DNA of 56,958 nucleotides from Bacteroidota bacterium (GCA_024103355.1 JAGFIU010000049.1:1-56958); one strand, 5' to 3'; positions 16,084 to 25,567 are shown, counted from the first letter of the stretch. Notes: generated from the sequence alone by a model not told the origin. A program made the numbers and translations.

Positions 16084-16713
16084 ATGATATATAGATTTAA
16101 AATATGGTTTGAAGATGATGACGAAATCATCCGTTGGATTGATATGAAGCCCTCTCATTCTTTTAAAGATTTTCACACAGAGATTCTTAAGTCTATTAAT
16201 TTCAAGGATACTGAGCCTGCCTCTTTCTTTCTTTCAAATGATCAGTGGGCAAAAGGCCTTGAAATTACATTGGAAGACATGGGGTTCGAAGAGTCTGATT
16301 CTCCCAAAAATCTAATGAAAGACAGTTTATTGAAGAACCATATCAACGACCCACATCAAAAATTCATTTATATCAATGACTTCATGCAAATGTGGACACT
16401 AATGATTGAGTTGCAAAGCATTATAGCAGAAGATGTTAAAGGGGTAACCTATCCTCACCTATATAAAAGTGTGGGCAAAGCACCCAGACAACAATCCGGT
16501 ATCATCGATTTCCCTTTGATTGAAGATATGGAATTTGACAATCTTGCTGAACAGCTGATAAAAGAGAAAGGCAAACATAGAAGTGACTCAGAATTTTCAG
16601 ATAATTTCACTTTTGATGACGAAGAAGACAACTTTGAAGATGATGAGGACAATGATGATGACGAATTCGGTCCGGAGTATGGAGACGGATATGACGAAAA
16701 TGAATCTTTTTAA
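16084..16713 (+). CDS. PRiA4_ORF3-like (IS1096 TnpR-related) domain protein with acidic tail
   Basis: A 209-residue protein. Its first half resembles the PRiA4_ORF3 fold family, named after plasmid and IS1096 passenger genes but common as a chromosomal gene in Bacteroidota: an N-terminal YRFKIWF strand, SFFLSNDQW, and FIYINDFMQMWTLMIEL, where the family usually has Y.YDFGD.W. The last 40 residues are almost entirely Asp/Glu with a few aromatics. No transposase or repeats are near, so it should not be read as a mobile element. It sits 22 bases before miaA and downstream of cca, which suggests but does not prove an RNA-related role. Confidence 0.65.
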   Translation: MIYRFKIWFEDDDEIIRWIDMKPSHSFKDFHTEILKSINFKDTEPASFFLSNDQWAKGLEITLEDMGFEESDSPKNLMKDSLLKNHINDPHQKFIYINDFMQMWTLMIELQSIIAEDVKGVTYPHLYKSVGKAPRQQSGIIDFPLIEDMEFDNLAEQLIKEKGKHRSDSEFSDNFTFDDEEDNFEDDEDNDDDEFGPEYGDGYDENESF

Positions 16714-16735
16714 TTTATTTCAATTATAGAAAGGC

Positions 16736-17611
16736 TTGAAAGAGCTGATAATTATTGCAGGACCAACCGCTTCGGGGAAAACATCCCTTGCTATTCAAGT
16801 CGCAAAAAAACTCAATTGCCCAATAATTTCTGCAGACTCAAGACAAGTTTACAAAGAGCTAAATATCGGTGTTGCGAGACCAACTCCTCAAGAACTCTCT
16901 CAAGCAGAACATTATTTTATAGCTTCTCATTCAATTAAAGACGCACTAAACGCAGGGCAATATGAAAAAGAGGTCTTGATTCTATTGGATAATCTTTTCA
17001 AAAAACATGACAAGGTAATTCTCTGTGGTGGCACCGGTCTATATATCAAAGCAATTATGGAAGGATTGGACACTTTGCCTCCGGCCTCAGAAAAACTAAG
17101 AAAAGAACTTAAAGAAAAACTTGAAAATGAAGGCATTGAATCCTTGCAAAAAATACTAAAACAAATTGATCCCGTATTTTATTCAAAAGTAGAAATACAG
17201 AATCCTCAAAGGCTTATCAGAGCTATAGAGATAGCAAAATCAAGCAACAAGTCTAATCTTGAGCTAAGACTCAACAAGAAGCAAAAAAGGAATTTTAGTA
17301 CCATAGCCTTTTGTATAGATATAAAGCGAGAACAGCTATACAGCAACATCAATCAAAGAGTAGATGCGATGCTCGAATCCGGGTTAGAGCAAGAAGTCCG
17401 AAGGCTTATTCCTTATCGTAATTTTGAATCATTAAAAACAGTGGGCTACAAAGAGTTTTTTGATTACTTTGATGGCAAAACTGATTATCAAACTTGCATA
17501 AATCTTATCAAACAGAACACAAGAAGATATGCAAAAAGGCAGGTTACATGGTTTAAAAACCAAGGTAATTTCATTTTCAAAACAGCTGATAAAATCTTGG
17601 CTGAGTTTTAA
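16736..17611 (+). CDS. miaA: tRNA dimethylallyltransferase
   Basis: It transfers a dimethylallyl group to N6 of A37 in tRNAs that read codons beginning with U. It has 291 residues, a normal length. The P-loop GPTASGKTS is at residues 9-17, then ADSRQVYKELNIG with the catalytic Asp, the FIASHSI segment, CGGTGLYIKAI, and the C-terminal TVGYKEFFDY and QNTRRYAKRQVTWF motifs. The start is TTG 16736, immediately before the family's usual first strand. Its stop overlaps that of the convergent lipoprotein gene in a shared TTAA. Confidence 0.97.
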   Translation: MKELIIIAGPTASGKTSLAIQVAKKLNCPIISADSRQVYKELNIGVARPTPQELSQAEHYFIASHSIKDALNAGQYEKEVLILLDNLFKKHDKVILCGGTGLYIKAIMEGLDTLPPASEKLRKELKEKLENEGIESLQKILKQIDPVFYSKVEIQNPQRLIRAIEIAKSSNKSNLELRLNKKQKRNFSTIAFCIDIKREQLYSNINQRVDAMLESGLEQEVRRLIPYRNFESLKTVGYKEFFDYFDGKTDYQTCINLIKQNTRRYAKRQVTWFKNQGNFIFKTADKILAEF

Positions 17612-18171
17612 TCCTTCTTTAGAGTTTTGGTTATTTCCTCTAACTTTTCCATACGCTTGAGAAACATCTCATTCGACTCTATTACAGGCTCTAAATATTT
17701 TTCTGCATCTTCCTGTAATTGAGCCAAATCTCTTGCTTCATCACGCAAATAGATTTTAAAGTCTTCTTTTTTATAATCCCCATTCTCTACCGATTTGCGT
17801 AGGGTCTTAGTTTGAATAAACAGTTCTTCCGTTTGCTTTACAATTCTTTCAATGTTTCTATCCAGATTCTCATACATCATTGCAAAACCCTGATAATCAG
17901 TAAGGATTTTATCCAACTCAGCATCTCTTTGTTCTGGTTTAATAGTTTTATGAATAAAATCAAGTTCAGACAAGATGTATTGCTTTCTGTGGGCAATTTC
18001 TTCAAAGTCAATATTATCCAATTTGCTCTTTATTTCAAGTAGTGTGTTTTGTAAACTGTCAATATATTCTAAAGATCTCTGTTTATCATAGTCAGTTTTA
18101 CTTTGATTATTACAAGCAAAAAGCAGAATTGCTAATCCTGTAATGAGATATAATTTTAGTTTCATCATCAT
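17608..18171 (-). CDS. Coiled-coil lipoprotein of unknown function
   Basis: I do not recognise this 187-residue protein. It starts with three consecutive Met codons, then a lipoprotein signal ending LFAC (lipidated Cys), followed by a long, charged, almost proline-free alpha-helical region with heptad-like Leu/Ile spacing across residues 30-185. Its ATG shares one base with the stop of the TonB-dependent receptor (TAATG), so translation is probably coupled and the lipoprotein may work with that receptor; this is inference. Its 3' end shares TTAA with miaA. Confidence 0.75.
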   Translation of the reverse strand: MMMKLKLYLITGLAILLFACNNQSKTDYDKQRSLEYIDSLQNTLLEIKSKLDNIDFEEIAHRKQYILSELDFIHKTIKPEQRDAELDKILTDYQGFAMMYENLDRNIERIVKQTEELFIQTKTLRKSVENGDYKKEDFKIYLRDEARDLAQLQEDAEKYLEPVIESNEMFLKRMEKLEEITKTLKKD

Positions 18172-20588
18172 TAGAAATTTACTTTAACTGAGAATACAAA
18201 GTTTCTACCGGCAGCTGCAATTCCTGAGCGATAAACCCTATATCTCTTATCCAAAATATTTTCCATTCCGGCAGTAAAAGTAATATTATCTTGTAAACCA
18301 TACATTGCAATAAAATTGAGAGTAGCCCATTCCGGAGAATATATAGTTCCGTTTTTATCTTTGGCATAAAGATAAGGTTTGCTTAATTCAGACGCATCCA
18401 TCATTTTATTGCTCACTTGAGCACAATACACAGAATAAACCTGCATTGTCAAATTGCTGTATTTATAGGTTAAGCGTGAGACACCAAAAGCAGGTGCAAT
18501 ATGTCTCGGGCGGCTGGTACTGCCATCATCCATTTCCTCAATTCCATCTTGATAGTTGAATTTGGTAGAGAAACTAAAACCGGCAGGTAATTTAATATCT
18601 ATACCTATAAAAGCTCCATAAATTTTAGCAAAAGCAGCATTCTGGATTCCATAAACCTCGCTCATTATACCATTATACATTATGCTGTCCAAACCATTAA
18701 AAGTGAATGGTCTGCGCACCATTGCCATATCTAAATAAGTGTAAAATCCGGTCAATTCTAACTTAACAACATCGCCAAAAGCCTTGACAATATTGAGTTC
18801 GCTATTATATACGTATTCAGCTTTCAGATTAGGATTAGGAACTACCACTTCTCCGGAAACGATATCTGTTATCTTGCCAATATCATCCACATTGGGAGCC
18901 CTGAATCCGGTTGAACCATTGACACTCATAATCCAAGAAGGGGATAATTTATATATAAATCCTAAACTTCCTGTAACTGCATTATTTCTTACATCAGCAG
19001 AATTAAAATTAAACGGATAATAATCCAAAAGCCTTGTAAAATCAGAGTGGATATCATAGTTATTGAATCTTCCCCCTGCTTGCAATGTAAGTTTATTGGT
19101 GAGCAAATACTTATAGCTTAAATAAGCTGCATAGGACTGCCATTTTGATTGTGGATAACGGTCTTCTACTCCTACTGAATTTCCATTTTTAATATCAATA
19201 GCAGAACCTCTTGACAAAACATTGTTCAGTACATATTCAATTCCATAAAAGAAATCATGTTTTTTGACAGATTTATGAAAATCAATATTAACCGAATACG
19301 CTTCAACTTGTTCTCTTTGTGTTTTGAGAATATTATTTTTACTTCCGGACATCTTTCTACTAATTCGACTCTCTTCTGAATTTTGAAGTGCAATTCGGGT
19401 TGTCATTTCATCATAAAATCTGTTTTTCCTATTATTACTAATGGTTAAATTGTGCATCAACCATTTTTGAGGGCCATAGTTCCAAACAGCAGAAGTAGGA
19501 AGCCCATTTTTAATTTCTATCAATTTATCGTAACGGCTATAGGGTGAAGTTTCTGAATAATACAATCCGTATTGGAAATCCCAGTTGTTATTAGGGCTAA
19601 ATCTTATCTTTTGCATAAAATGGTTTTGAGAATATCCGGTAGGCACTTGGACTTGTGGGTCAGGATTGCTAACAACCCTGTCAACACTATCCACTCTCAT
19701 AATATAATATGTCTTAAGATATTCTTGAGGGCCGTGTGACCCCATTCTTAAATCTCCAAACTCATTATGTGTAATACTGGTGAGTATAGCCCATTTATTC
19801 CAACCCACATTCACATCAAAATGTCCTGTTTTTTCATTGTTGGCAGAAGCAGCTCTCATAACCACATTTCCTTTTATAAGCGGATTTTTAGAAATTGATA
19901 ACTGGGGTGTTAGTGTTCTAAAACTCATCACGCCTCCAATTGCATCGCTTCCGTACATAACGGATGCTGCACCAAAAAACACTTCTGTATTTTCCATCGC
20001 AAAAGGGTCTAAAGAAATCACGTTCTGCAAATTTCCAGACCTATATATTGCGGAGTTCATTCTGATTCCATCAACAGAGTATAATAATCTATTTGCGGCA
20101 AATCCTCTAATCATTGGACTTCCACCACCTTGTTGACTTTTTTGGATAAAAACTTCTCCTGAGTTAGCCAACATATCCGCAGCGGTTTGAGGATTGTAAA
20201 AACTAATATCTCGTGGATTAATTACCGCAATATGAGATGGCACATCTTCCGAACTCTGCATCCATCTGTTTGCAGATATAACTACACCATCCATATTGAC
20301 TGATATAGGATCCAGTACTAAAACAAATGATGATTTTTCAATATCAACATAACTTGAATAAACTGTTTTATACCCAAGGGCTCTAAACTCAATTCCTTTT
20401 GCAGATCTGAGCAATGAAATATCGGCCTGACCTTGAGAGTTTGTATGTGTAGCAAATGCAGGATTGGCACTTATAATACTTATACCGGGAAGGGCTTTCC
20501 CATTTTCAGAACTTATAACTGTAACTGTTTGAGAGTGAACAGACAAATGAGAAAAAATAAAAAATACGAGGATGTTAAAGTGTTTCAT
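18171..20588 (-). CDS. TonB-dependent receptor, heme/hemoglobin-receptor-like
   Basis: An outer-membrane active-transport receptor of 805 residues. After the signal peptide (ends VHSQ) there is a carboxypeptidase-regulatory-like domain at about residues 20-100 (GKALPGISI..T.SQGQADI). The plug domain at about 120-230 contains MIRGFAANRLLYSVDGIRM and the YGSDAIGGVM motif, and a 22-strand-type barrel follows, ending in a C-terminal Phe. The plug is most like Bacteroidota receptors annotated as hemoglobin/transferrin-type, so heme or iron is the best substrate guess, but no heme pocket can be proven from sequence alone. A coiled-coil lipoprotein is translationally coupled downstream; tsaE lies 57 bases upstream on the same strand. 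No clear promoter box precedes it. Confidence 0.88.
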   Translation of the reverse strand: MKHFNILVFFIFSHLSVHSQTVTVISSENGKALPGISIISANPAFATHTNSQGQADISLLRSAKGIEFRALGYKTVYSSYVDIEKSSFVLVLDPISVNMDGVVISANRWMQSSEDVPSHIAVINPRDISFYNPQTAADMLANSGEVFIQKSQQGGGSPMIRGFAANRLLYSVDGIRMNSAIYRSGNLQNVISLDPFAMENTEVFFGAASVMYGSDAIGGVMSFRTLTPQLSISKNPLIKGNVVMRAASANNEKTGHFDVNVGWNKWAILTSITHNEFGDLRMGSHGPQEYLKTYYIMRVDSVDRVVSNPDPQVQVPTGYSQNHFMQKIRFSPNNNWDFQYGLYYSETSPYSRYDKLIEIKNGLPTSAVWNYGPQKWLMHNLTISNNRKNRFYDEMTTRIALQNSEESRISRKMSGSKNNILKTQREQVEAYSVNIDFHKSVKKHDFFYGIEYVLNNVLSRGSAIDIKNGNSVGVEDRYPQSKWQSYAAYLSYKYLLTNKLTLQAGGRFNNYDIHSDFTRLLDYYPFNFNSADVRNNAVTGSLGFIYKLSPSWIMSVNGSTGFRAPNVDDIGKITDIVSGEVVVPNPNLKAEYVYNSELNIVKAFGDVVKLELTGFYTYLDMAMVRRPFTFNGLDSIMYNGIMSEVYGIQNAAFAKIYGAFIGIDIKLPAGFSFSTKFNYQDGIEEMDDGSTSRPRHIAPAFGVSRLTYKYSNLTMQVYSVYCAQVSNKMMDASELSKPYLYAKDKNGTIYSPEWATLNFIAMYGLQDNITFTAGMENILDKRYRVYRSGIAAAGRNFVFSVKVNF

Positions 20589-20645
20589 TTTATGAGCCTA
20601 CTATTTTCAAATCAAAAAAAACGAAGTTGCATATATCAAATATCT

Positions 20646-21068
20646 TTAATTGTAATTAATCAAATATTTACGAATTTCTCGGCCAAGATTCTTAATCTCT
20701 ACATTAATCGTTTTTCTTACATCAACAAAATCGACTATTAACTCAGGCCATTCAATCAGACAAGGCGATGTTGAATCAATATAATCTGCTCCACCTATGC
20801 TCCAAAACTCATCAATATTATTAAGTCTATAAAGGTCTATATGAAAGACAGATAGATTCTTGATATTGTATTCATTAATCAAACCAAAACTCGGACTGCT
20901 GACTTCATTTTCTATTCCGAGAATTTTGCAAACCTCCTTCACCAGAGTGGTTTTACCTGCGCCCAAATTTCCTTTTAATAAAACTAAATTTCGTTCAGGA
21001 AGCAATTCGCAAATTCTTATTGCTACTACTGAAATCTCATCTAATCTAAGTTCAAAAATTTCTTCCAT
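20646..21068 (-). CDS. tsaE: tRNA threonylcarbamoyladenosine biosynthesis ATPase TsaE
   Basis: An ATPase that drives the TsaB-TsaD complex in forming t6A37 on tRNAs reading ANN codons. It has 140 residues with Walker A LKGNLGAGKTT near residue 33, the SSPSFGLINEY strand, HIDLYRL and the LIEWPE motif. It begins four bases after the porX stop, so the two genes are almost certainly cotranscribed. The family identity is secure. Confidence 0.96.
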   Translation of the reverse strand: MEEIFELRLDEISVVAIRICELLPERNLVLLKGNLGAGKTTLVKEVCKILGIENEVSSPSFGLINEYNIKNLSVFHIDLYRLNNIDEFWSIGGADYIDSTSPCLIEWPELIVDFVDVRKTINVEIKNLGREIRKYLINYN

Positions 21069-21072
21069 CGAA

Positions 21073-22623
21073 TTAATTACTCAAAGAAACCAAAGGAACT
21101 AACATTTCTTCGAGACTGATACCGCCATGTTGTATGGTATCACGATAATATTTTACATAATGATTATAGTTATTGGGATAAGCAAAAAAGTCAGTTCCCT
21201 TACAAAACACAAATCCTGAACTTACATGTATTTTGGGCAAAAAAGCCAATTCCGGTTTTTTGATTTCAAACACTTCTTTTGGGTTATAGCTAAGATTCTT
21301 CCCTTGTTTATATCTAAGGTTGGTCGTAGTATTTTTATCACCGATAATTTTAACAGGGTCTTTAACCCTTACAGAGCCATGATCTGTTCCAATAATCAGC
21401 CTTACTTTCTTTTCAGCAATACGTTGAATGGCTTCCCACAAAGGAGAATGTTTAAACCAGCTATCAGTCAGAGAACGGTAAGCGGCTTCATCTTCGGAAA
21501 GTTCACGCATCACACTCACATCGGTTCTTGCATGTGAGAGTGTGTCAATAAAGTTATAGACTATTACATTGAGTTGGTTATTAAACAGGTTGGGAATACT
21601 GTCCACCATTGCTCTGCCGTTATCAAGGTTGGTTACTTTGGTATAACTGTGTTTGACATTCACACGCAATCTTTGCAAAAGATCTTTTAGAAAATCTGCT
21701 TCATAGAGATTGCGTCCTCCTTCATCTTCATCATTAGACCATTTATCAGGAAATCTTTTTTCTATCTCAGAAGGCAATAATCCGCTGAAAATACTATTAC
21801 GGCAGTATTGTGTAGTGGTTGGCAAAATGCTCAATGCCATCCCTTCGTGGTCAACTTTAAACAGGGTTTTAATTGTTTCTGAAATGACTTTCCATTGGTC
21901 ATACCTGAGGTTATCAATCAACAGAAAAAAAACAGGGACTTTGCTTTCCAAATGAGGAATTACCTTTCTCCTTATGAGATTATGGCACATCACGGGACTA
22001 TCTTCACCTGTCTGCTTCAAAAAATCGAGGTAGTTCTTTTCGATAAAATTGGAAAAATTGTGATTTGCCTCTTTCATTTGGTTCTCCAAAACCTCTTTCA
22101 TGCTCTGGTCTTTGTTTTTTTGGATTTCCAATTCCCAATAGACCATTTTTTTGTAAATATCTTTCCATTCTGAAAGAGAGTTGGCATCCATCATTGCCAT
22201 AGTGATATTTCTAAAATCTTGTTGATAGCCAAGATTGGTTTTCTCGGAGATAATACGACCACTATCGAGCAATTTTTTGAGTGAAAGAATAATTTGGTTT
22301 GGGTTAACCGGTTTAATCAGATAATCAGCAATTTTGGAGCCGATGGCCTCTTCCATAATCTGCTCTTCTTCTGATTTGGTAATCATGACAACCGGGATTT
22401 CAGGTCTGGATTCTTTGATTCTTGCGAGTGCTTCAATTCCCGACATACCGGGCATATTTTCATCCAAGAAAATTACTTTTGGGTCGTGCTTCAACACTGC
22501 TTCTACAGCATCGGAACCACTGTTGACAGTAATGACTTCATAGCCTTTTTTTTCTAAAAAAATGATGTGAGGCTTTAATAAATCTATTTCATCATCAGCC
22601 CAAAGTATTTTGATTGAATCCAT
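21073..22623 (-). CDS. porX: T9SS response regulator PorX (REC + PglZ domains)
   Basis: A cytoplasmic response regulator that, in Porphyromonas, works with the histidine kinase PorY to control the type IX secretion system. It has 516 residues. The receiver domain at 1-120 has the acidic pair D10/D11, phosphoacceptor D54 in IFLDENMPGMSG, the conserved T in MITKSEEE and K in YLIKPVNP. The C-terminal PglZ/alkaline-phosphatase-like domain shows LPTTTQYCRNSIFSGLLP, VYNFIDTLSH and GTDHGSVRV, which supply metal ligands in the solved PorX structures. There is no DNA-binding domain. tsaE follows after four bases. A promoter box lies 40 bases upstream. No PorY is in the window. Confidence 0.95.
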   Translation of the reverse strand: MDSIKILWADDEIDLLKPHIIFLEKKGYEVITVNSGSDAVEAVLKHDPKVIFLDENMPGMSGIEALARIKESRPEIPVVMITKSEEEQIMEEAIGSKIADYLIKPVNPNQIILSLKKLLDSGRIISEKTNLGYQQDFRNITMAMMDANSLSEWKDIYKKMVYWELEIQKNKDQSMKEVLENQMKEANHNFSNFIEKNYLDFLKQTGEDSPVMCHNLIRRKVIPHLESKVPVFFLLIDNLRYDQWKVISETIKTLFKVDHEGMALSILPTTTQYCRNSIFSGLLPSEIEKRFPDKWSNDEDEGGRNLYEADFLKDLLQRLRVNVKHSYTKVTNLDNGRAMVDSIPNLFNNQLNVIVYNFIDTLSHARTDVSVMRELSEDEAAYRSLTDSWFKHSPLWEAIQRIAEKKVRLIIGTDHGSVRVKDPVKIIGDKNTTTNLRYKQGKNLSYNPKEVFEIKKPELAFLPKIHVSSGFVFCKGTDFFAYPNNYNHYVKYYRDTIQHGGISLEEMLVPLVSLSN

Positions 22624-22663
22624 AGCGCAATATTAACGATTAGACACCCTAATTTAATACACG

Positions 22664-22671
22664 CAAACGTA
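22664..22671 (-). promoter_or_regulatory. -7 promoter box of porX-tsaE (minus strand)
   Basis: CAAACGTA on plus is TACGTTTG on minus, followed by C, 40 bases before the porX ATG within a 152-base intergenic space. Confidence 0.55.
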
Positions 22672-22775
22672 AATAATTTGGGTTTAATAGAACTATTTAT
22701 TTAGTGTTTGCATATTTGCTTGTACTCTAAATGAAATTAGCAAGATTCAAATATGTTATTGTGAAGAGTAATCTA

Positions 22776-23825
22776 TTAAGACCTATTTGTTCTTTTTTTC
22801 AAAAAAGAATTACCTTGATAAATACGTTCAATAATTTCAACCACTTTGAGTCCTTCAAGTGCGTTGGTAGTCACTATATTTCTGCCTTTAAGTGTATCAA
22901 TCACATTTTCATAAAACAGATTATGATTATTTGCTGAGCCTTTGTATCCGCCATAATCATTTGCGGGGTTGGCTTCGGGTAGTTCAGGCATATCATAGTC
23001 TTTGATATTACAGATTTCGACCTCATTCATGTATTGACCACCAATTTTTACGGTACCATTTTCGGCAATAATGGTTAGCGAAGATTCTAAGTTTTTGTCC
23101 CAAACAGCGGTTGAGTAGTTCAAACAGCCCATACCACCATTAATAAAATCAAAGTTAACAACTCCGCTATCTTCAAAGTCTGTGTTGTGTTGATGTTTGA
23201 AATCCTGAAACTTAGCTCTGATATTGGTAATATCACCAAATAGCCAATACATAATATCAATAAAGTGAGAGAATTGAGTAAACAAAGTTCCTCCATCTAA
23301 CTCCAAATCTCCTTTCCATGTGTCAGGTTTGTAATAGCGTTCATCTCGGTTCCAATAGCAGTTAATTTGCACCATATAAATATCTCCCAAAACCCTGCGT
23401 TCCAACAAATCTTTAATCCAAACGGATGGAGGAGAATAACGGTTTTGCATAACACAAAAAACCTGTTTAGACATCTGCAATGCTTTGAAAATCATTTTTT
23501 CACAGTCTGCTTTTGTCAATGCCATCGGTTTTTCAATTACCAAATTCTTTTTAGCTGAAAGAGCTTTGAGTCCGAAGGTAGAATGTAATCCATTGGGGGT
23601 ACAAACAGAAACAACATCTATCTCGGGATGATTGTGAAGCATTTCATCTGCTGATGCATAGAACGGAACATCGTATTGGTCAATTCCCAACCCTTCTTTT
23701 TCTTTGATGTCACACAATGCAACCAACTCTGCCTCTGGATGACGGTGAACCATCTCTGCATGTCTTTTACCAATATGTCCACAGCCAATTACTGCGAACT
23801 TAACTATCTGATTTTGAATGTTCAT
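22776..23825 (-). CDS. Gfo/Idh/MocA family oxidoreductase, WbpB-like
   Basis: An NAD(P)-dependent dehydrogenase of 349 residues. The Rossmann motif IGCGHIGKRH is at residues 13-22; the catalytic-site EKP (98-100) and the downstream NRYSPP, CYWNRDERYY, DGGTLFTQFSHFIDI and IAENGTVKIGG segments resemble WbpB/WlbA, which oxidise UDP-N-acetyl-aminosugar nucleotides at C6 for O-antigen synthesis. Its ATG lies 26 bases inside the end of the ABC exporter gene, so they form one operon. That supports a polysaccharide or lipid-linked sugar role. The precise substrate is an inference; the superfamily is certain. Confidence 0.88.
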   Translation of the reverse strand: MNIQNQIVKFAVIGCGHIGKRHAEMVHRHPEAELVALCDIKEKEGLGIDQYDVPFYASADEMLHNHPEIDVVSVCTPNGLHSTFGLKALSAKKNLVIEKPMALTKADCEKMIFKALQMSKQVFCVMQNRYSPPSVWIKDLLERRVLGDIYMVQINCYWNRDERYYKPDTWKGDLELDGGTLFTQFSHFIDIMYWLFGDITNIRAKFQDFKHQHNTDFEDSGVVNFDFINGGMGCLNYSTAVWDKNLESSLTIIAENGTVKIGGQYMNEVEICNIKDYDMPELPEANPANDYGGYKGSANNHNLFYENVIDTLKGRNIVTTNALEGLKVVEIIERIYQGNSFLKKRTNRS

Positions 23826-25503
23826 TTATAAAAATCTTTCTATCTCTAAAATTACAATAGAGGTCTGCAATATTAGTTACTTCCTGATTATGTGATGAAA
23901 GAATTATAGTATGCCCTTTATCACATAATTCTCTAAGGGTTTTCATAATAATCTGAGTGTTTTCTGTGTCTAAGTTAGCCGTAATCTCATCTAAAAGCAA
24001 AAGAGGAGTTCCCTTATAAATAGCACGTGCCAACATCAAGCGTTGTTTTTGTCCCTCTGAAATTTTGTAACCATCTTCTCCCACCCTTCTATTCTCAACT
24101 TCTTCAACAAAATCCTGCAATCCTACACTACACAAGGCTTCCCTCACTTTCTCAATATTGATTTTATCTTCGGAACCAAATACTACATTATCTACAATCC
24201 CTCCTTTGAGCACAAAAGGTTTCTGGCTTATCAAAGCAACTTGGTTTTGCCAAGAGTTAAGGTTGTTCTCTTTGAGTAATATTCCATCTATCAGTATATC
24301 CCCTTTGGTGCAACTCATTTGTCCGGCTATAATACGCAAAAGTGAAGATTTTCCACTACCGGATTTGCCCGAAAAAAAGGTTATCGTACCTTTAGGAATT
24401 TTAAAATTAATATCCTCTAATATGGGAGTACCGGTGTTGCTATACATCAAATGAATGTCCCTTAATTCTATTTCTTTTTCAAATGGAGCCATCTCTTCAG
24501 CTGCTTCTGAGGTATTATCTGCATGAATGGTATTGAGATGATTGCTGTATAATCGAACCTGAACCAAATTGAGTTGAATCCGATTGATTGCCGGAATGGA
24601 GCGAAATAAAGCAAGCGCAAAAATTGAACCCATTGTTATAAAATCTGCGTTAGGATTAATTAACTTAGCATAAAGTATTAGAAAAATAAGCCCAATAACA
24701 GAAATCAACTCATTTGCCCTAAAAGGGATAATACGCAAGGTATTAGACTCTAATTCTCCAATTGCAAGTTCACGAACCTTTTCCGAAACACTGTCTTTAA
24801 ATTTTCTTTGGGTATTATTTTGTTTGATATCGAGCATTCCACTAATGTTTACTCCAATACTGTTAAATAGTTTCTTTCTATTTTCAATATTCTTTTCACC
24901 TAATCCGATACTTCTTTTTCGAATCCATTTATTCGTAATCAAACCAGAAACAACCAAAACAGTAATCAAACCTAAGGAAACATAGGGATAAAAGACAATC
25001 ATTCCTGCCAAAATAAAGAGCAACACTACTGATTCTTGAAACAAAGTAAATAATGGAATAAAAATCCCTTGTCCAATGTATAGTGGTTGAAAATACACCC
25101 TTTCAGAAAACAAAGATGTATCAGTTTCCATGCGCCTTTCATAAGGCATGTTCAAAAATTGTTCAGTATTGTTAGCAGAGACAAAACGAACAATATTGGC
25201 AACAATCCTCACTTGTTTTTTTTGTAAATAAAACGCGGCCAATGATTTGATTAAAAAAAAGACCAATACCACAAGAAGAAATACATATTGGTATTCAATT
25301 GGAAAACGCTCTATATGGCTTTGATAAACTGCACCCGTACTCAAAAGTAAAAGCAGCAGAGGGAGCAAAAAAGCCAAACCTACAAAGTCAGCCAGGGACA
25401 AAATGGTCAGTTCAACAATATGTTTTATTATTTTGGGTTTAGACAATGGTGGCAAAAAGCCCATTGACTTTAGTCCAATTTTATAGATTTCATTCAAAAA
25501 CAT
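23800..25503 (-). CDS. ABC exporter, fused permease-ATPase
   Basis: A half-transporter of 567 residues that probably dimerises to flip a lipid, lipid-linked sugar or peptide across the inner membrane. The N-terminal half has about six membrane helices (strong ones at residues ~35-60, ~68-92, ~155-195 and ~260-310). The ATPase domain has Walker A SGKSGSGKSS, a Q-loop LISQKPF, an atypical signature ISEGQKQR in place of LSGGQ, Walker B LLLLDEITANLD and the H-loop SSH. It is of the MsbA/PglK type; overlap with a WbpB-like dehydrogenase favours a glycan substrate. A promoter box with a well-spaced -33 element lies upstream. Confidence 0.9.
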   Translation of the reverse strand: MFLNEIYKIGLKSMGFLPPLSKPKIIKHIVELTILSLADFVGLAFLLPLLLLLLSTGAVYQSHIERFPIEYQYVFLLVVLVFFLIKSLAAFYLQKKQVRIVANIVRFVSANNTEQFLNMPYERRMETDTSLFSERVYFQPLYIGQGIFIPLFTLFQESVVLLFILAGMIVFYPYVSLGLITVLVVSGLITNKWIRKRSIGLGEKNIENRKKLFNSIGVNISGMLDIKQNNTQRKFKDSVSEKVRELAIGELESNTLRIIPFRANELISVIGLIFLILYAKLINPNADFITMGSIFALALFRSIPAINRIQLNLVQVRLYSNHLNTIHADNTSEAAEEMAPFEKEIELRDIHLMYSNTGTPILEDINFKIPKGTITFFSGKSGSGKSSLLRIIAGQMSCTKGDILIDGILLKENNLNSWQNQVALISQKPFVLKGGIVDNVVFGSEDKINIEKVREALCSVGLQDFVEEVENRRVGEDGYKISEGQKQRLMLARAIYKGTPLLLLDEITANLDTENTQIIMKTLRELCDKGHTIILSSHNQEVTNIADLYCNFRDRKIFINEHSKSDS

Positions 25504-25535
25504 TCTGTTAAAGATACACTTATATGAAAGACATG

Positions 25536-25567
25536 CAAAATTAAACTATACATAATGCAAAGACAAA
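25536..25567 (-). promoter_or_regulatory. Promoter of the ABC exporter operon (minus strand)
   Basis: TTTG (minus strand, 25564-25567), a 20-base spacer and TAATTTTG (25536-25543) followed by C, 32 bases before ATG 25503. Confidence 0.65.

Noticed and set aside
16084-16713. Insertion-sequence passenger gene, because of the PRiA4_ORF3/IS1096 TnpR family name.
   Set aside because: No transposase, terminal inverted repeats or target duplications are visible nearby, and the family is widely chromosomal.
22790-22808. A/T-only inverted repeat at the end of the WbpB-like gene as a terminator.
   Set aside because: It lies inside the coding sequence, has no GC in the stem apart from its edge, and poly-A/poly-T runs are common in this genome.
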